Positions 46,166-57,411 of a DNA stretch of 64,000 bases are shown in pieces (position 1 is the first letter of the stretch; each line of letters begins with the position of its first letter). The stretch covers positions 50,730-114,729 of the forward strand of contig JAQJVL010002205.1 of the NCBI GenBank assembly GCA_035578905.1, given 5' to 3'. The stretch comes from Stictocephala bisonia (taxonomy: Eukaryota; Arthropoda; Insecta; Hemiptera; Membracidae). Below the pieces are notes generated by a model that saw only the letters and a list, made by a program, of their open reading frames with translations, did no database searches and was not told the origin of the DNA. Made by a program: the position numbers and the translations under genes.

Positions 46166-47213
46166 GACCTCAATCGACTCGCGAGAAATATACGATGATA
46201 ATTTTAGTTCCGAAAAGGAGCTGAACGATTCCTTGCATGTATGTATACTACAATCGAGATTAACTTTCGTCTAGAAAAGATGGGAAGTTTGATTCTTGGG
46301 ATGTAAAGCGACCCGTTCTCTGGACCCTTTTGATTGAACGGTATTACTGATACGAATGAAAATATGCATAATTTCCATTGCCTACAGACCATTAGATTTG
46401 TATTGGTAACAGGTCTTTTTGAGCATCTTGAACCGGATCTCTCGTCCCCTTTCTTAGGTCATAAAGATACTAACCAGCACTTCTGTTTTATTCACGCTAT
46501 TTTAGGTTAGGCTATAAGTGACTAGTAGACTCAACAACCAACATGTGTGATCGCTACTACATTAACTATTTACAGTGATCGCTACCTTCCCAGCTCTGTT
46601 GATCACTTTGAATTGAACTAGTTCAAATCATAATGAACGAACTCATTCACTACGTCGACTAGTTCATTTGACTGCTGTCGTGTACCTATTCTTAGGCGTA
46701 TTGTTTAGTTCATAATTACACGTACCAAACAGATAACATATTATTAAGCGTAAAATAAAACACAAGGTAGGGCACATTTTTTATTCATAACTTATAAAAT
46801 TGTTTACTCTTAAAACTAAATTAAGATGTAAACCTGAGTTCATGAAATACAACTACTCGATCGAACTTCTAGTAGTTTCAGGAGCTTCAAGCTGAGTTTG
46901 AGTAGTAAAGTACTCACACACCCCTTCCATAAACCCTATGCCCTATAAAATCAACAAGTCTATATCCGGGAATATTGCCTCTTGCACTATTATTATCTTC
47001 GATATGGGTCTCTTGGAGTGCAAGGATATCAACATTGTTTTCATGAAGTACCCTACTGATGCACTCCATCTTTGCCTTGCTTAAGCCCTCAGCATTAAAA
47101 TCTGCTACGTTTAAAACAGAACCCATTAATTTAAAATTAGCTTGGTCCTCAAAAGGGCATTTTTTATGTTTTGTGGTAGCTGCCATAGCTGGGAGATCAC
47201 AAAATCGTGACAA
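42400..47213 (-). mobile_element. Jockey-like LINE split by hAT copy 2
   Basis: ORF2 begins cleanly on the minus strand at about 47213 and reads as an AP endonuclease start: VLNVADFNAEGLSKAKMECI, then ENNVDILALQETHIEDNNSA, ending at the hAT insertion (46926). After the hAT element it resumes in the error-rich block with the endonuclease GDFNSHHxxWGY-type region (about 44110-44030) and an RT motif B (GVPKGSVRGPFLFIVFINDF, 42620-42560). Similar jockey/CR1-type ORFs support the order. Much of the frame is unreadable from sequence error, so whether it was intact is unknown. Confidence 0.65.
44308..46926. mobile_element. Non-autonomous hAT element, copy 2 (inverted, Tigger-free)
   Basis: The right end, read on the minus strand, starts AAGGGGTGTGTGAGTACTTT. 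The left end is TAAGGGGGGGGGGCGATAGT, a garbled form of the copy 1 right end. Flanks CCAAAAAAC and CCATAAAC look like one 8-bp duplication, the left one altered by error. Internal order matches copy 1 reversed, and TGCCAACTAGTGAAGATTTT at 45142 is the site that Tigger 1 occupies in copy 1. Length 2619 versus about 2348 expected. Confidence 0.8.
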
Positions 47214-47401
47214 TCCAGCAATCTTGTTGCTCGTTTAGAACTACCCAGGGTTTACGTACAGCTTTAAAGAATTGCTGTGGACATGAACAACATCACACTA
47301 TCAAATTTACCAATTAGAGTGAATAAAAATCAGTTTTAATTTATGTGTATTTACTTCTTATGATCCTTTGATGAATTTAACGGAGATAATTCTGATTTCA
47401 G

Positions 47402-47545
47402 CTCTTTTGTTGGAGTGTGGTACGTTCCTTCAGCAAACTGGGCTTTGGGAGCAACTGTGGACTCTATTGCAGATGTACTTGAGCCTGAGCCTTACGGCTT
47501 CAGGGCAGTTTGACGTGCCTTTTCCTATTGATGATAACAAACTAA
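47402..47545 (+). CDS. NRDE2: NRDE2 homologue, middle coding exon
   Basis: Acceptor TGATTTCAG|CTC and donor CTAA|GTTAGT delimit 144 bases. The exon starts with two bases completing a codon and ends with one base, joining in phase to the exon at 53027. The product contains LLLECGTFLQQTGLWEQLW and LLQMYLSLSL, resembling the family's FLQQCHFLRQAGxxEKAxxLFQAMxxF helix pair. It lies just right of the LINE and hAT copy and about 1.2 kb from the error-rich block. The helical segment that should precede it, roughly 100 residues in other family members, is not found upstream. Confidence 0.8.
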
Positions 47546-49389
47546 GTTAGTGTTATTTTACTATTTTTTACTTTTAGTATAAATCTTTGATACATGATAA
47601 AGAATAACGTCAGTTCTATTCAACTGTTTAAAAATGCCTTGTTCTCTCAAATTACTTTTTTCCATTAGTTTTATAACAGTGGCGGCTATGCCATAAATTC
47701 TTTGGTTCAGTGACCGTCTAGGTAACTGCGAATATGCCAAATATTTTCAATGCAATGTTGACCTTTGTATTAATTAGTTTACTTTTTTATATTATTATAT
47801 CACAAAACTAAAACTGTACATTTTAATGGAACAATACGATTGAGACAAAATGCAAACAACCCGAGAGGGATTCGATCTGTGGGGATCAAATCTTTGTATG
47901 TCTAGCCAATACCTTTTAAAAAACAAGGCTTGACAATGAAAAGTACAAAATTAACGTACATGTTTGGGTGAGTGGGAGGGCCAATACCAATGTATGTGTA
48001 TATACCGTAAATTGTTGATTTTACATAATACATAAATTATTACAACTACAAGTTCATACAACAAAACACAAAAACTACAAAAAAATAAATATTTCACATT
48101 AGTCTATTCTGGTGAACCAGTTTTACCATCATCAGACCAGAGAGAAGGTATATGAGAATGAGATTTGTTAGTCAATCATTAGATTGACTAAGGCTCTGTC
48201 AATCATTAGATTTGGAATGTTCTATGACTATTTGAATACAGCTCTGATCTCAAAAGCAAGGAAGGTTTACGGCCACTACAAGTAGCACTTGTTCCCAAAT
48301 CATTTTCAAAATGGTGTGTAATTGTTGGAAAGAATAGATTAATAAACAGGTAGACCTAAAATCTATTTCATTTTAAACTTTTAACATTTATAATTTGAGA
48401 TTAGATAAAAGTAAATGATTAACTATTTGGTTGTTCTTATGAAATACTTAAATGTTTCTATATAGGAAATAGGCCTACTAGACTACATAGTTTAAAATTT
48501 AATAAGAAACTATTTAATAACACCAGAACCTTTTTACGTGATTTATTTTTTTAGAAGGTATTGGTTTAGCGGGGTTTACAATAATAAAGAGAACCTCGTG
48601 TGTAGAGTGAGGTGGAAGGAAAGCATTCGCCAGTGTCTGTGTGCAGGGCACAACATAACTACTCAATTGTGGAGGTAATTCAGGCATTCACGTGACTGTT
48701 CTGAATGAAGCTGTCTTGTTTACAGTAATGATTTGTCAAATACATCCATTTTTTGGTCCAAGTCTTTTACTGAAGAAATATTTCAATGTAATAATTTTCA
48801 ATATTTCCAATAAAATTGTTTTATTTTTGTTCATTTTTGATAATTTCAAAAATAAAATTAATGACATTTTAAACAAACTTCTGGTTGAAATATGTAAACG
48901 GCATTTTTCAATCAAATATCCATTGCAGACGATACTTGTTGTAAAATTAGCTGTGAAGTGATGTAATATATGAACTTGATTTGAAACCGTCTTCTAAATT
49001 AAGTATATTATTTGTTTTTTAACCTATTACTATCTTTTCCACTCCGTGTGTAAGGGAGTTTTTTATATGCTGTTATTAAAGTAAATCTTCACTTACTCGA
49101 AACTTTGTGGACCCAGAGGTTGTCTAGTTTGGGAATTATCGAGTTATCCATAACATTGATATTTTTTATGGGTTTTGTAAATGAATTCAAGATAGACTTG
49201 ATTTACAGTTAATGCAGACAATACGATTAGACAAAACCTAAACAATGAATGTAACGAGGAGACACCACAAGCTATTTCTCTAAACTCAAAAACCTTAAAA
49301 TCGGTAAAGGTATCTTGAATAACCGTTCTTCTAATAAATATAATATAAAAAAAGGAAAACAGAATTTTTAAAAATATATCATCAAAATA
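47546..49389. other. NRDE2 intron, no gene seen
   Basis: AT-rich. A single GTACATGTTTGGGTGAGTGG / GGCCAATACCAATGTATGTG unit at about 47955-48003 resembles the minisatellite at 60807-60971. The open frame at 48692-48961 has no known domain. Confidence 0.5.
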
Positions 49390-51900
49390 CCCAAATCGAT
49401 TCAAATTCTTGTTTGGAATGTTTAGAAATAGTTATAGATGAAGCTAATCCAGACAAAGTAATTATTTCAGAACACAATTTAAAATCTATCGAAATAGAGG
49501 GATTAAATTTAAATGGACATTAAAAAAAGCCTTCTATGCCAGATAAATTTTAAAAAATCGAGGAGTTTTGATAATATCACGTGGTAATGTAAGGTTTAAG
49601 CAGGTGGTCTCTCCTCAAAGTGATAATATTTGCCAAGAAAAACAATTTGAGTGTTGTTGTGTAAAATACTATATGGATAAATATAACTTTCTATTGGTAG
49701 GAGTTTACAGGGCCCCAAGTAGTGATGTGTCTGAATTTCTCTACAGATTATAAGAGTTGTGCAATTATATTTTACCAAGACATAAGTATGTAATTATAGC
49801 GGGAGATTTCAACGTTAATATGTTAGATAATAATCCTGGTTGCAGAGGGTTAACAAATATATTAACTTCTTTTGGAATGCACCATTTATTTGACTTTCCA
49901 ACCAGGGTTACTCTATCTTCTGAAACTGCCGTAGACAACTTCTTAACAAACATACCACAACAATACTAAAAAATATCAGGTTTGATTAAAGAGGTATCCG
50001 ATCATGATGGTCAAATGTTGGAGCTACTTAATTTTGGAAGACTAATAAAGTCTGAGGAGAACTTAAAACTGTATAGAAGGAAGTTTTTAGATGAGAACAT
50101 ATCCACCTTTTACAACTTACTAGAAAAAGAAACGTGGTTAAATGTTTTCCAAGCTAAAGTGGAGAAAAAATATGTTTTACTAACCATTTGAAATATTACT
50201 TTGACTTAAGTATTCCAGTTACGATGACAAAGGTTGGCTCTGTAAAAAAAGATAGATAAATGAGGACATTAGGGCCGAAAAAAGGAAAATTGTAAACTTA
50301 AAAAAAAATGCAAGACAAATGAAAAATAAGAATTCATCAGTGGTAGTTTCGGAAAAGAAAAACAACTTAAAAGAAAAATTGCTAAGACAAAAAAGATTAT
50401 ATTGGCCAGAAAATAAATGTTTCTTATAATATCAATAAAATATTATGGAAGATGATGATATAATGAAGAAACGTCAAACAAAAATAGTCAATTGTTCACT
50501 AATATACATTTAAAAATGGACAATAAACTAATTACAATTACATTACATTACATTTTACATAAATACATAATTACAAACCAAAAGGATGTAGTTCACCTTT
50601 TTAATAGCCATTTTACAGGCGCAGCATATAAAATTAAAAAAAGTTATTGTTCTTATAATCAAGCTAATGAGTTTCCTGATAGATTAAGTGTTCATGTGCT
50701 GTCTAGATGTACGAGTAAGCCTGTTGATGAGAATGAGATTAAAATAATGATAAATTCTTTGAACAATAAGATGTCAAGTGGACATGATGAAATACCAATA
50801 AAAGTTTTTAAGTTTGTTGGTTTAACCACTTCTACTACCTCTAGTATATCTCATTAACTTACATTCTTACATTCTTACATATGAGACGCCGACACAACGT
50901 TGTGCGTATTTTAAGGCGAATATGAATGGTTTTATGAGTGTAGGATGAGTGTAGATGAGTGTAGTCTGGTTACTAACTGAGTTCAACTGTTCCTCAGAAA
51001 GGGCAATTTATTAATAGCCCAACAGCCAGGGCAACTAAGGGACCTACAGCTTTACGTGGAATCCGAACCACGTAGTGCTGGTCTGATTTTCAGCTAATTG
51101 ACAAGCCTGATGCTCAGTTATCTCCCCCACACAACATCCGCACAATGACTTCCACCCAACCTGGACACCCCAGACTTCTCTAGTAGTGTCCACGTCGATA
51201 GCAACCACCAAGCGGACGCCATGTCGGTATTAAGAGGACCGAGCATCCAACCTATCGCCTACAATCTCCCAAACACTTTGTCCCCATGTAGCTGGGTTAC
51301 AGCACTGCGCCACCAGTGCCGACTCTGATTACTGGAATTTTCCCTAAGCAGCTTAAAACTGCAAAGGTAATCACCCTATATAAAAATGGGAGGTAACAGA
51401 AATATCCAATTATCGTCCTATTTCAATACTACCAGTGATATCAAAAATTTTTTAAAAAACAATGTATAATCGGCTAGTTGAATATTTTGACCAATACAAT
51501 TTGTTTGACAATTCTCAACATGGGTTTCGTAAAGGTAAATCAGTCAATAAAGCTGCTGTAGATTTTGTTGAATCTATTATTAAATCTATTGACAATCATG
51601 AAGTAGTTATTAGCATATTTATGGACCTCTCTAAAGCATTTGACAATGTCTGTCATAAAACATTACTTAAGAAGTTGAAAAATTATGGAGTTAAAGGAAT
51701 AGTTCATAAATGTATTGCATCCTATTTAAGTAATAGATACCAGTATGTTGAGACCAATGTAGTTAATGATAATTATATTAATAAAATAAGTTCATCACTG
51801 TTAAAAATAGATAGAGGGGTCCTCAAGGTTCCATTTTGGGTCCTCTGTTCTTTTTGTGTTATATTAATGATATGCCTGAATTTATAAATAGTTTTTTAAT
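49390..51900 (+). mobile_element. LINE with endonuclease and RT, decayed, split by a SINE
   Basis: Segments in order: KVIISEHNLKSIEIEGLNLN and GVYRAPSSDVSEFL, then YVIIAGDFNVNMLDN (endonuclease GDFN motif, 49757-49969), a linker at 49982-50191, IMINSLNNKMSSGHDEIPIK (RT motif 0/1-type, 50492-50857), TGIFPKQLKTAKVITLYKNG (51330-51395), and NSQHGFRKGKSVNKA plus FMDLSKAFDNVCHKTLLKKL (RT motif A, 51462-51887). It stops inside RT motif B (GVLKVPFW instead of GVPQGSxLGP) and is followed by a G-rich simple repeat. Several stops and frameshifts make it inactive. Confidence 0.8.
50859..51323 (-). repeat. SINE, type 4, copy 3
   Basis: Inverted relative to copy 2 and very similar to it over 460 bp, with two TGTAAGAA tail units. 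Flanks TCTCATTA (50849-50856) and TCTGATTA (51324-51331) look like an 8-bp duplication with one mismatch. It splits the LINE between RT motif 0/1 and motif A, which dates it after that LINE. Confidence 0.88.
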
Positions 51901-51934
51901 TAGCATAATACGTGAATTTATAATTAACTCTAGT

Positions 51935-52030
51935 AAAGAGAGGGGGGGAGAGAGGGGGAGAGGGAGGGAGGGGGAGGTAGAGGGAGAGAGGGAGAGGAGG
52001 GAGGGGGGAGAGAGGGGGGAGAGAGAGACT
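51935..52030 (+). repeat. (GGGAGA)n-type simple repeat
   Basis: About 95 bases of purines only on this strand, with irregular GGGAGA, GAGAGG and GGGGGA units. It starts where the LINE coding sequence ends and lies next to the Penelope-like relic. Open frames here are low-complexity artefacts. Confidence 0.9.
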
Positions 52031-52059
52031 GGCATGGCTTCCACTATTACTGGGCAGGT

Positions 52060-52735
52060 GGCTGTGGTGGGGGTGTTTAGTGGTAGGAGTTGTACATCCA
52101 TTAGAGCAACACTCAGGTATTGATGCAGTTTTTATCAGTTAGTATATACAAAGTTGATGGGGAAGGGGTTGAGGGGAAGTAGTTAATTCCATCTTACGGA
52201 GTTGGGAACTATTGGCATGGGAAGGAAGGGATCTTATTACTTTATTAGTATAACACTGATCAAAATTTTGGTTATGGAGAAGAGTATGGACAGAGACAGG
52301 TTTTTCAGGATTTTGGACTTTGCAATCATGTCTATGGCCATTCATGCGTTTTCAAAGGGTTTCACTGGTAAGGCCGATATATTGGGCAGGACAGTGCTGG
52401 CACTGGAGTTAATATATTAGATTGGTGGAATCACAGGAGTGGTTTCCAGGTATCTTGTAGGTTAAGGAGGTAGTGGAGCTGGTAAAAGATGTGGCTGGGA
52501 TATCACTAGGGCAGGTTTTGCAAGATTTCTTGTTACAAGGATTAGAACCAGGTGGTTGCTAGTTTTTAGGACAGGTCAGAATGTTGGGATCAGGTAACTT
52601 AGGATAGACCAGGATTTGGCGGAGGTTTTTGTTTTGTCTGAAAGTCACAGTAGGGGGTTTTTCAAGGGAAGCTTTTAAGATGTTGAAGCCATCACACCAA
52701 AGATCTCCTTGAAAAACCCCCTACTGTGACTTTCA
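52060..52735 (-). pseudogene. Penelope-like GIY-YIG endonuclease relic
   Basis: The minus strand encodes, with frame breaks, FRQNKNLRQILVYPKLP, then CNKKSCKTCPSDIPATSFTS, YKIPGNHSCDSTNLIY, CQHCPAQYIGLTSETL, MNGHRHDCK and PVSVHTLLHNQNF. The NLRxxLV, Cys-rich segment, NxIYxxxCxxCxxxYIGxT and HRxD order is the C-terminal region of Penelope-like elements, with the GIY-YIG nuclease motif in the last part. It carries stops and frame breaks and the RT part is missing, so this is a relic. The strongest clean segment is 52345-52139. Confidence 0.7.
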
Positions 52736-52736
52736 G
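52638..52736. repeat. Perfect 30-bp inverted repeat, 39-base spacer
   Basis: CTGAAAGTCACAGTAGGGGG(+10) at 52638-52667 and its exact complement at 52707-52736. It straddles the 5' (minus-strand) edge of the Penelope-like relic, and the left arm encodes that relic's own coding sequence, so the right arm is an inverted duplication of it. Confidence 0.9.
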
Positions 52737-52739
52737 TAT

Positions 52740-53026
52740 GCGCTTGTGGCGTTGGGCGGCATAGCGGAAATGTACACTGCCAGATAAAAACCAGTCTCGT
52801 AGTGATTGACAGGCCAACAAAAGGTTGCAAGCCGCACAATGTGTCTTTCATGAGTCACCGCCCATAACCCAAACGCACTAACGGATTAAATTAGAAACAT
52901 TATTACAAAAATATTATTTTTGTAATTATTACACGTATATGCGCTTATGACATTTAGAGCAAAGTCAATATATGCGCTTATATATTTGTTACTACAGCTA
53001 GTAAGCTATTGATCACTGATCCACAG
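52740..53026. other. Intron before NRDE2 exon at 53027
   Basis: A GC-richer block at 52740-52870 (GGCGTTGGGCGGCATAGCGG, GTCACCGCCCATAACCCAAA) may be another repeat fragment; I could not assign it. Confidence 0.4.
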
Positions 53027-53176
53027 GAGAGCAAGAGGATGGTGTGGTGGCCAGTGGTCTGCCTTTAAGTGTGTTGTGGTTGAGGATAGAGCAGCTACGA
53101 GCAGCAGTCCACTTTTTACCAGACCCAAACTGTGACTCCGATCCTCAGAGAGTAGTCTTTACTGATGATATGGCAG
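53027..53176 (+). CDS. NRDE2: NRDE2 homologue, coding exon with FDD-type motif
   Basis: Acceptor GATCCACAG|GA and donor GGCAG|GTATTT bound 150 bases that are in phase with both neighbours. The product runs EQEDGVVASGLPLSVLWLRI, then EQLRAAVHFLPDP and DPQRVVFTDDMAG. Family proteins have W-x-x-E-x-x-R followed by a tryptophan/proline-rich stretch and EDPERxVLFDD at this position. A Penelope-like relic lies about 300 bases upstream and the Tigger 2 element begins about 330 bases downstream. Confidence 0.85.
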
Positions 53177-53506
53177 GTATTTCCTTTCACTCCAAAACCC
53201 CAAACTTACTAATTGTTTTGACAGTAGTTTTTAGTTAGCAGATGGCGGCTATATGCAGAACAATATTGTTATTTGGACAGTCTTTATTTTTTTTCTTTGT
53301 CCTTAACCCTAGTTTAGGATATAATGTAAGACTCGCAGTAAGACTTCCTAAATGCACACTTTTTTGAACAAGATGTGAGCTTGAAAATGAAACAAATATT
53401 CATAAAGATTATATTTTACCAAAAGTAACCAAAAGCAACCTTGGTAATGCATACCCCTAAAAGTTTGTGATGAATTATTTAGAGATATAATGCTGAAAAC
53501 AAACAG
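53177..53506. other. Intron between NRDE2 exon and Tigger 2
   Basis: No repeat or coding signal was recognised. Confidence 0.5.
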
Positions 53507-53923
53507 TACAGTAGAGTCTCGTAAACTCGACACAATGTGGACTTAAAGGGTGTCGAGTTTTAAGAATGTCGAGTTTGCCGGAAATCAATGTAAAAATCAA
53601 TCAAAACACAAACTTGTTTGCAAAAGTGTTTAATATTTACAATTTAAACTATTTACATCAATATAACAGGTCTATAATGTTGTTTCTTGTTTTAATGCTG
53701 TTATAAAATAGGCTACGTATTAACTAAAAGCATACTAATGTTTATTTGAAAAAGTTGAAAAGTCACAATCAATAATGACGTTAATAAAAGATTAAATAGA
53801 ATAAAAGTACAGTAATTATATCAATAAACTAAAATCGAATACTAGACCGTAATACTGTACTATAAATACATAATGCACTTATGTAGCCTAAACACTTACT
53901 TGATAAAAGTTGTATGCAAAATG

Positions 53924-54730
53924 TCATTGTGAGGGGAAGAAACGTGTAATTTTGGACTGCTTCCCCGATTGAGATCTGCGATGCGCTGCATCATCACGTA
54001 ATCTTCTTAAAAACAAGATGTCTGCTGCCGATGCGCCATGCTGCTCGAAGTACCGCAGCGCTCCCTCCACAGCCTGAAGTCCATCACTGTGACTCATCTT
54101 CTTTTCAACAACATCATCGCCATCTTCATCTTCGGAACGATCTTCAATTCGATCTTTTTCAGTCACAGCCAAAACAATTTCACTGTCTCCTAAAGGCTCA
54201 CTGTTTCCATCCTCTTGCATCCAATTCTCCACGTCCTCTTCTGTTGCTTCTTCAGCGCCCGGGACCCTCCTCAACAAATCCACCAAGTTCAAGTCGCCTT
54301 CAGAATCTTTTTTTTCTTCAAACTCATTTCCCGCATGATCAAGCAGCTTTCTCCATGAATGGACAAGGGTCATGGCTGGAACTTCCTCCCAAGATTGAGA
54401 AATCCAACCAACAACATCCAGTAAATCAATTTTCTTCAGTTTGTGAATCACATCCATTCCTCCATCAATGGCTTGGATTATAGATGAGAGAGGCTTCCGT
54501 CTGTATATTTTCTTTACTGTTTGTAAAACACCCTGATCCATTGGTTGACATAAAGATGTCACGTTTGGTGGAAGAAATAGTGCTTTTATTTCACCATTTT
54601 GCAAGTGTTCAACATCAGGATGAGTCGAAGCATTGTCGAGCACCAAGAGCGCTTTCCTAGGAAGACCTTTTTGTTTTAAAAATTGTTCTACAGAAGGGAC
54701 AAACTGTTGAGAAAACCACTGCTGAAACGT
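53924..54730 (-). pseudogene. Tigger 2 transposase, C-terminal half
   Basis: From the LTR junction at 54730 the minus-strand frame continues the transposase: FSQQFVPSVEQFL, then LLVLDNASTHPDVEHLQNGE (second catalytic Asp) and LPPNVTSLCQPMDQGVLQTV (third), an acidic stretch (EDRSEDEDGDDVVEKK) and a C-terminal LRRLRDDAAHRR end at 53924. This half has no stop. The duplicated ACGT at the junctions falls within one codon context, so removing the LTR element would restore continuity here, but the N-terminal lesions would remain. Confidence 0.9.
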
Positions 54731-55905
54731 TGTAGCCTTAACTTAAAGCTACTATTTATTTTTGATAGGTTGAACAACTTAAATGAGAGATGAAAATAAA
54801 AATTCTTCAATGATAAAAATGGTGTTTATTTTTCTTCTTATAACTTCAACAAATAATAATAATAACGAAAATAAAAGAGCTTTCTTTATTTAGTTAAAGG
54901 AACACAAATAAATTAAAAATCAAAACAAATCAAATATCTTCAGACCAGAACCTTTTTTATTAATTAATTCTTAATTCAAAAATTTAGAAAATTGAAAATA
55001 TCTCAAAATTGAAAATTGAAATTGAAATCAAATTGAAAATCAAAATCAAAGTTGCAAATCAAAATTAAAATTGCAAATCAAAATTAAAATTCTTAAAGTT
55101 GAAATTGTTAAATTGAAATTGCCTCCGGGAGATCTGAAAAAAAATAAATAACCAGCTTTTAGTGACTTGAAACATTTTCCTTTCTACAAAATTTTTTAAA
55201 TAGAAAACAAAGCACTCTCAGAACTGTCACTAGAAGAGTGACTACAAACAGGAAACAAGTTTTAACCGCGCATGCTTGGTGGATCTTACCCTAACTACTA
55301 AAACCCTACTGAAAAACCTAACTAGAGAAAACTTGTAAAAATTACTTACGTAGCTGTCCTGGAGGTTTTAACCCACAACGTGACCACAAACAAAGCGCGA
55401 CATACGCTCACTCACTCACTAGCGACAAGGAAAATTGCCGATCCGGAAAACAAGACTCCGAACGGTTAAAATCGCCGTGAAGAACAAACGTGGTCACACG
55501 CCAAAAGATTACTTCCAACTGCTCGAACGCCCGCAAACCTTCCACCAACGGACCTACCCCCTCCTTACTCTAGAAGCTAAATCAACCAATAAGAACCCTC
55601 TAAACCAGGACAACCGAACAAGTAAGGCTCACCAAACATGTTGACTTCAGAAAACATGTCGCATGAAATTGACAGGAAATTAACAACGTGAATATACTGG
55701 TTATTTAGCTAATTTAAATGGGAAAAAACTACTTTTTTATTTGAAAGGGGAAGATTCTGAATTTTTCTCAAAACTTGGAGAATTTATATTGAAAACTTTT
55801 GGTAAAAGAACCAAACACCTAAATCTCTCAGTTCTTACAATATTTAACATTTTCTAGACACAATTCTCTAAAATCATTATAATGAGACAATTAACAATTG
55901 TTACA
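54731..55905 (-). repeat. 3' LTR (1175 bp)
   Basis: Begins TGTAGCCTTAACTTAAAGCT and ends ACAATTGTTACA on the + strand (TG...CA). It matches the copy at 58362-59537 except for one adenine in an A-run near 55137-55144 (8 versus 9). The 69-codon frame inside occurs in both LTRs and has no known domain. Confidence 0.95.
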
Positions 55906-55925
55906 TTATTTTCCCCCTTCACAAG
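55906..55925 (-). promoter_or_regulatory. Polypurine tract of the LTR element
   Basis: On the minus strand GTGAAGGGGGAAAATAA immediately precedes the TG of the 3' LTR. This is the classic plus-strand primer site, and it fixes the orientation of the element on the minus strand. Confidence 0.8.
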
Positions 55926-56441
55926 AAAAAAAAATTTTTTTTTTTTTTTTTGAAACCCTATCATCATCACATCTCTAAAAGGACATAATATTTTCTAACC
56001 TTAACAACCATTTCTTTCAAAGCTAACCTAACCCTTTCCTTTTTCAGATCTCCAAACAAAAGGTTTCTCTCTAAAACTACCATCTTCCAAACTACTACAA
56101 CATTTGAAATTGGTTATCACAGTCACTTGAAACTCGGGTCAAGAGCACAAGACCAGTCCATTGTTGACCGTCATTGTTGTCCCCAGTCCATTATCTATCG
56201 GCAGTAGAACGGGACCACAAGCTTGTCTCCCCTCATCAGAACAGCTGACTGCTTGGCCGATCGATAAACTAGACCGGTTTGGGTTGACTACGGCCGTCGT
56301 CACACTGCATTCTCCAGTCCACAGCAAGAGTCTCACATAAACAACAGTTAACCAAAAAGGCATTAGACAGTGTTGACATACAACGCTCTGTTGCGTGTTC
56401 CATGTGATGTATTGTATGTAGTTCGGAGAGCCATTCAAAAT

Positions 56442-56474
<33 letters not shown>

Positions 56475-57411
56475 TCCCTTTTCAATGAAGTGCTTCAAAA
56501 TGAGTGCTCAGTGTCGTTCCGTTTGGTGAAAACCAGAAGTTTCGCAGTCCATAAGTGCTTGGATACAAAAGAAGAAAGAAAAAAAAGTTGGGTGCGTAAG
56601 TCCACTCATATTAAAACAAATCACCAACAAATCAAATTTCAAAATTTTCCCATTTGCTTCTCCTTTCAGTGTTGTGTTTTGTTTTGTTGTTATTTACAAA
56701 CAATAGGAACTGGCTGGAAACTGGTATTGGAAATACATTACAATTAAAAAAATACATAATTTTTCAACTTACATCTTGTTCTAGAAGCTCAAAATTCTTT
56801 CTTGTACTATTTAACACACTTATAATATAACAAGAATACAAATACAGATTAAATTTCAAATACATAATATTCATGGATAATTAACTACTCCATATAATTT
56901 ACATAAATAAAATTTGTTTACTCTTTGTTTACTTTTGTCCACCAAGCAATTTATTCGAACCTAAAAATTTCATTAAACTTTAAAAGTAATCACTTTGACA
57001 GTCTTAATCTATCAAATTCTAATCTAACAATTTTAATCTAACAATCATCAAATATTTACATGACATACATTCTTTTCCTGAAAATACATAATTAATATAC
57101 TAATTTCACTTTTCTGAAACTGAAATACAACATGAGCATTAGTAATCCGTTATTTACAAACAGACATATAACATGTAAACAAAATTAGTCATTCATTATC
57201 AACTTCAATAATCAAATAATACATTTTAAATAAATTTCAAATATATCAAGTAACCTTGTTTAACCATCTATTTAATTACACAAATTTTTTTTTTTTTTAT
57301 AACCTGAAAATTATTAATTGCTGAAAACATACATCATTAATTAAAGTTCATAACCCTTCATACATTACCAACTCATATTTACCACCTTCAAGAATAATCT
57401 TATTCACTTCT
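55926..57411 (-). other. 3' non-coding part of the LTR element
   Basis: Between the integrase stop and the polypurine tract. AT-rich with A/T homopolymers (56443-56472) and no recognisable envelope-like or other frame; the open frame at 56139-56498 ends in a poly-lysine artefact. Confidence 0.55.

Noticed and set aside
51836..52123. 95-codon frame rich in Gly, Glu and Arg
   Set aside because: It reads through the GGGAGA simple repeat.
54031..54483. 150-codon plus-strand frame
   Set aside because: Antisense of the Tigger 2 transposase C-terminal half.
55435..55644. 69-codon frame, repeated identically at 59067-59276
   Set aside because: It lies in the two LTRs, has no known domain, runs opposite to the element's coding strand, and is explained by LTR duplication.
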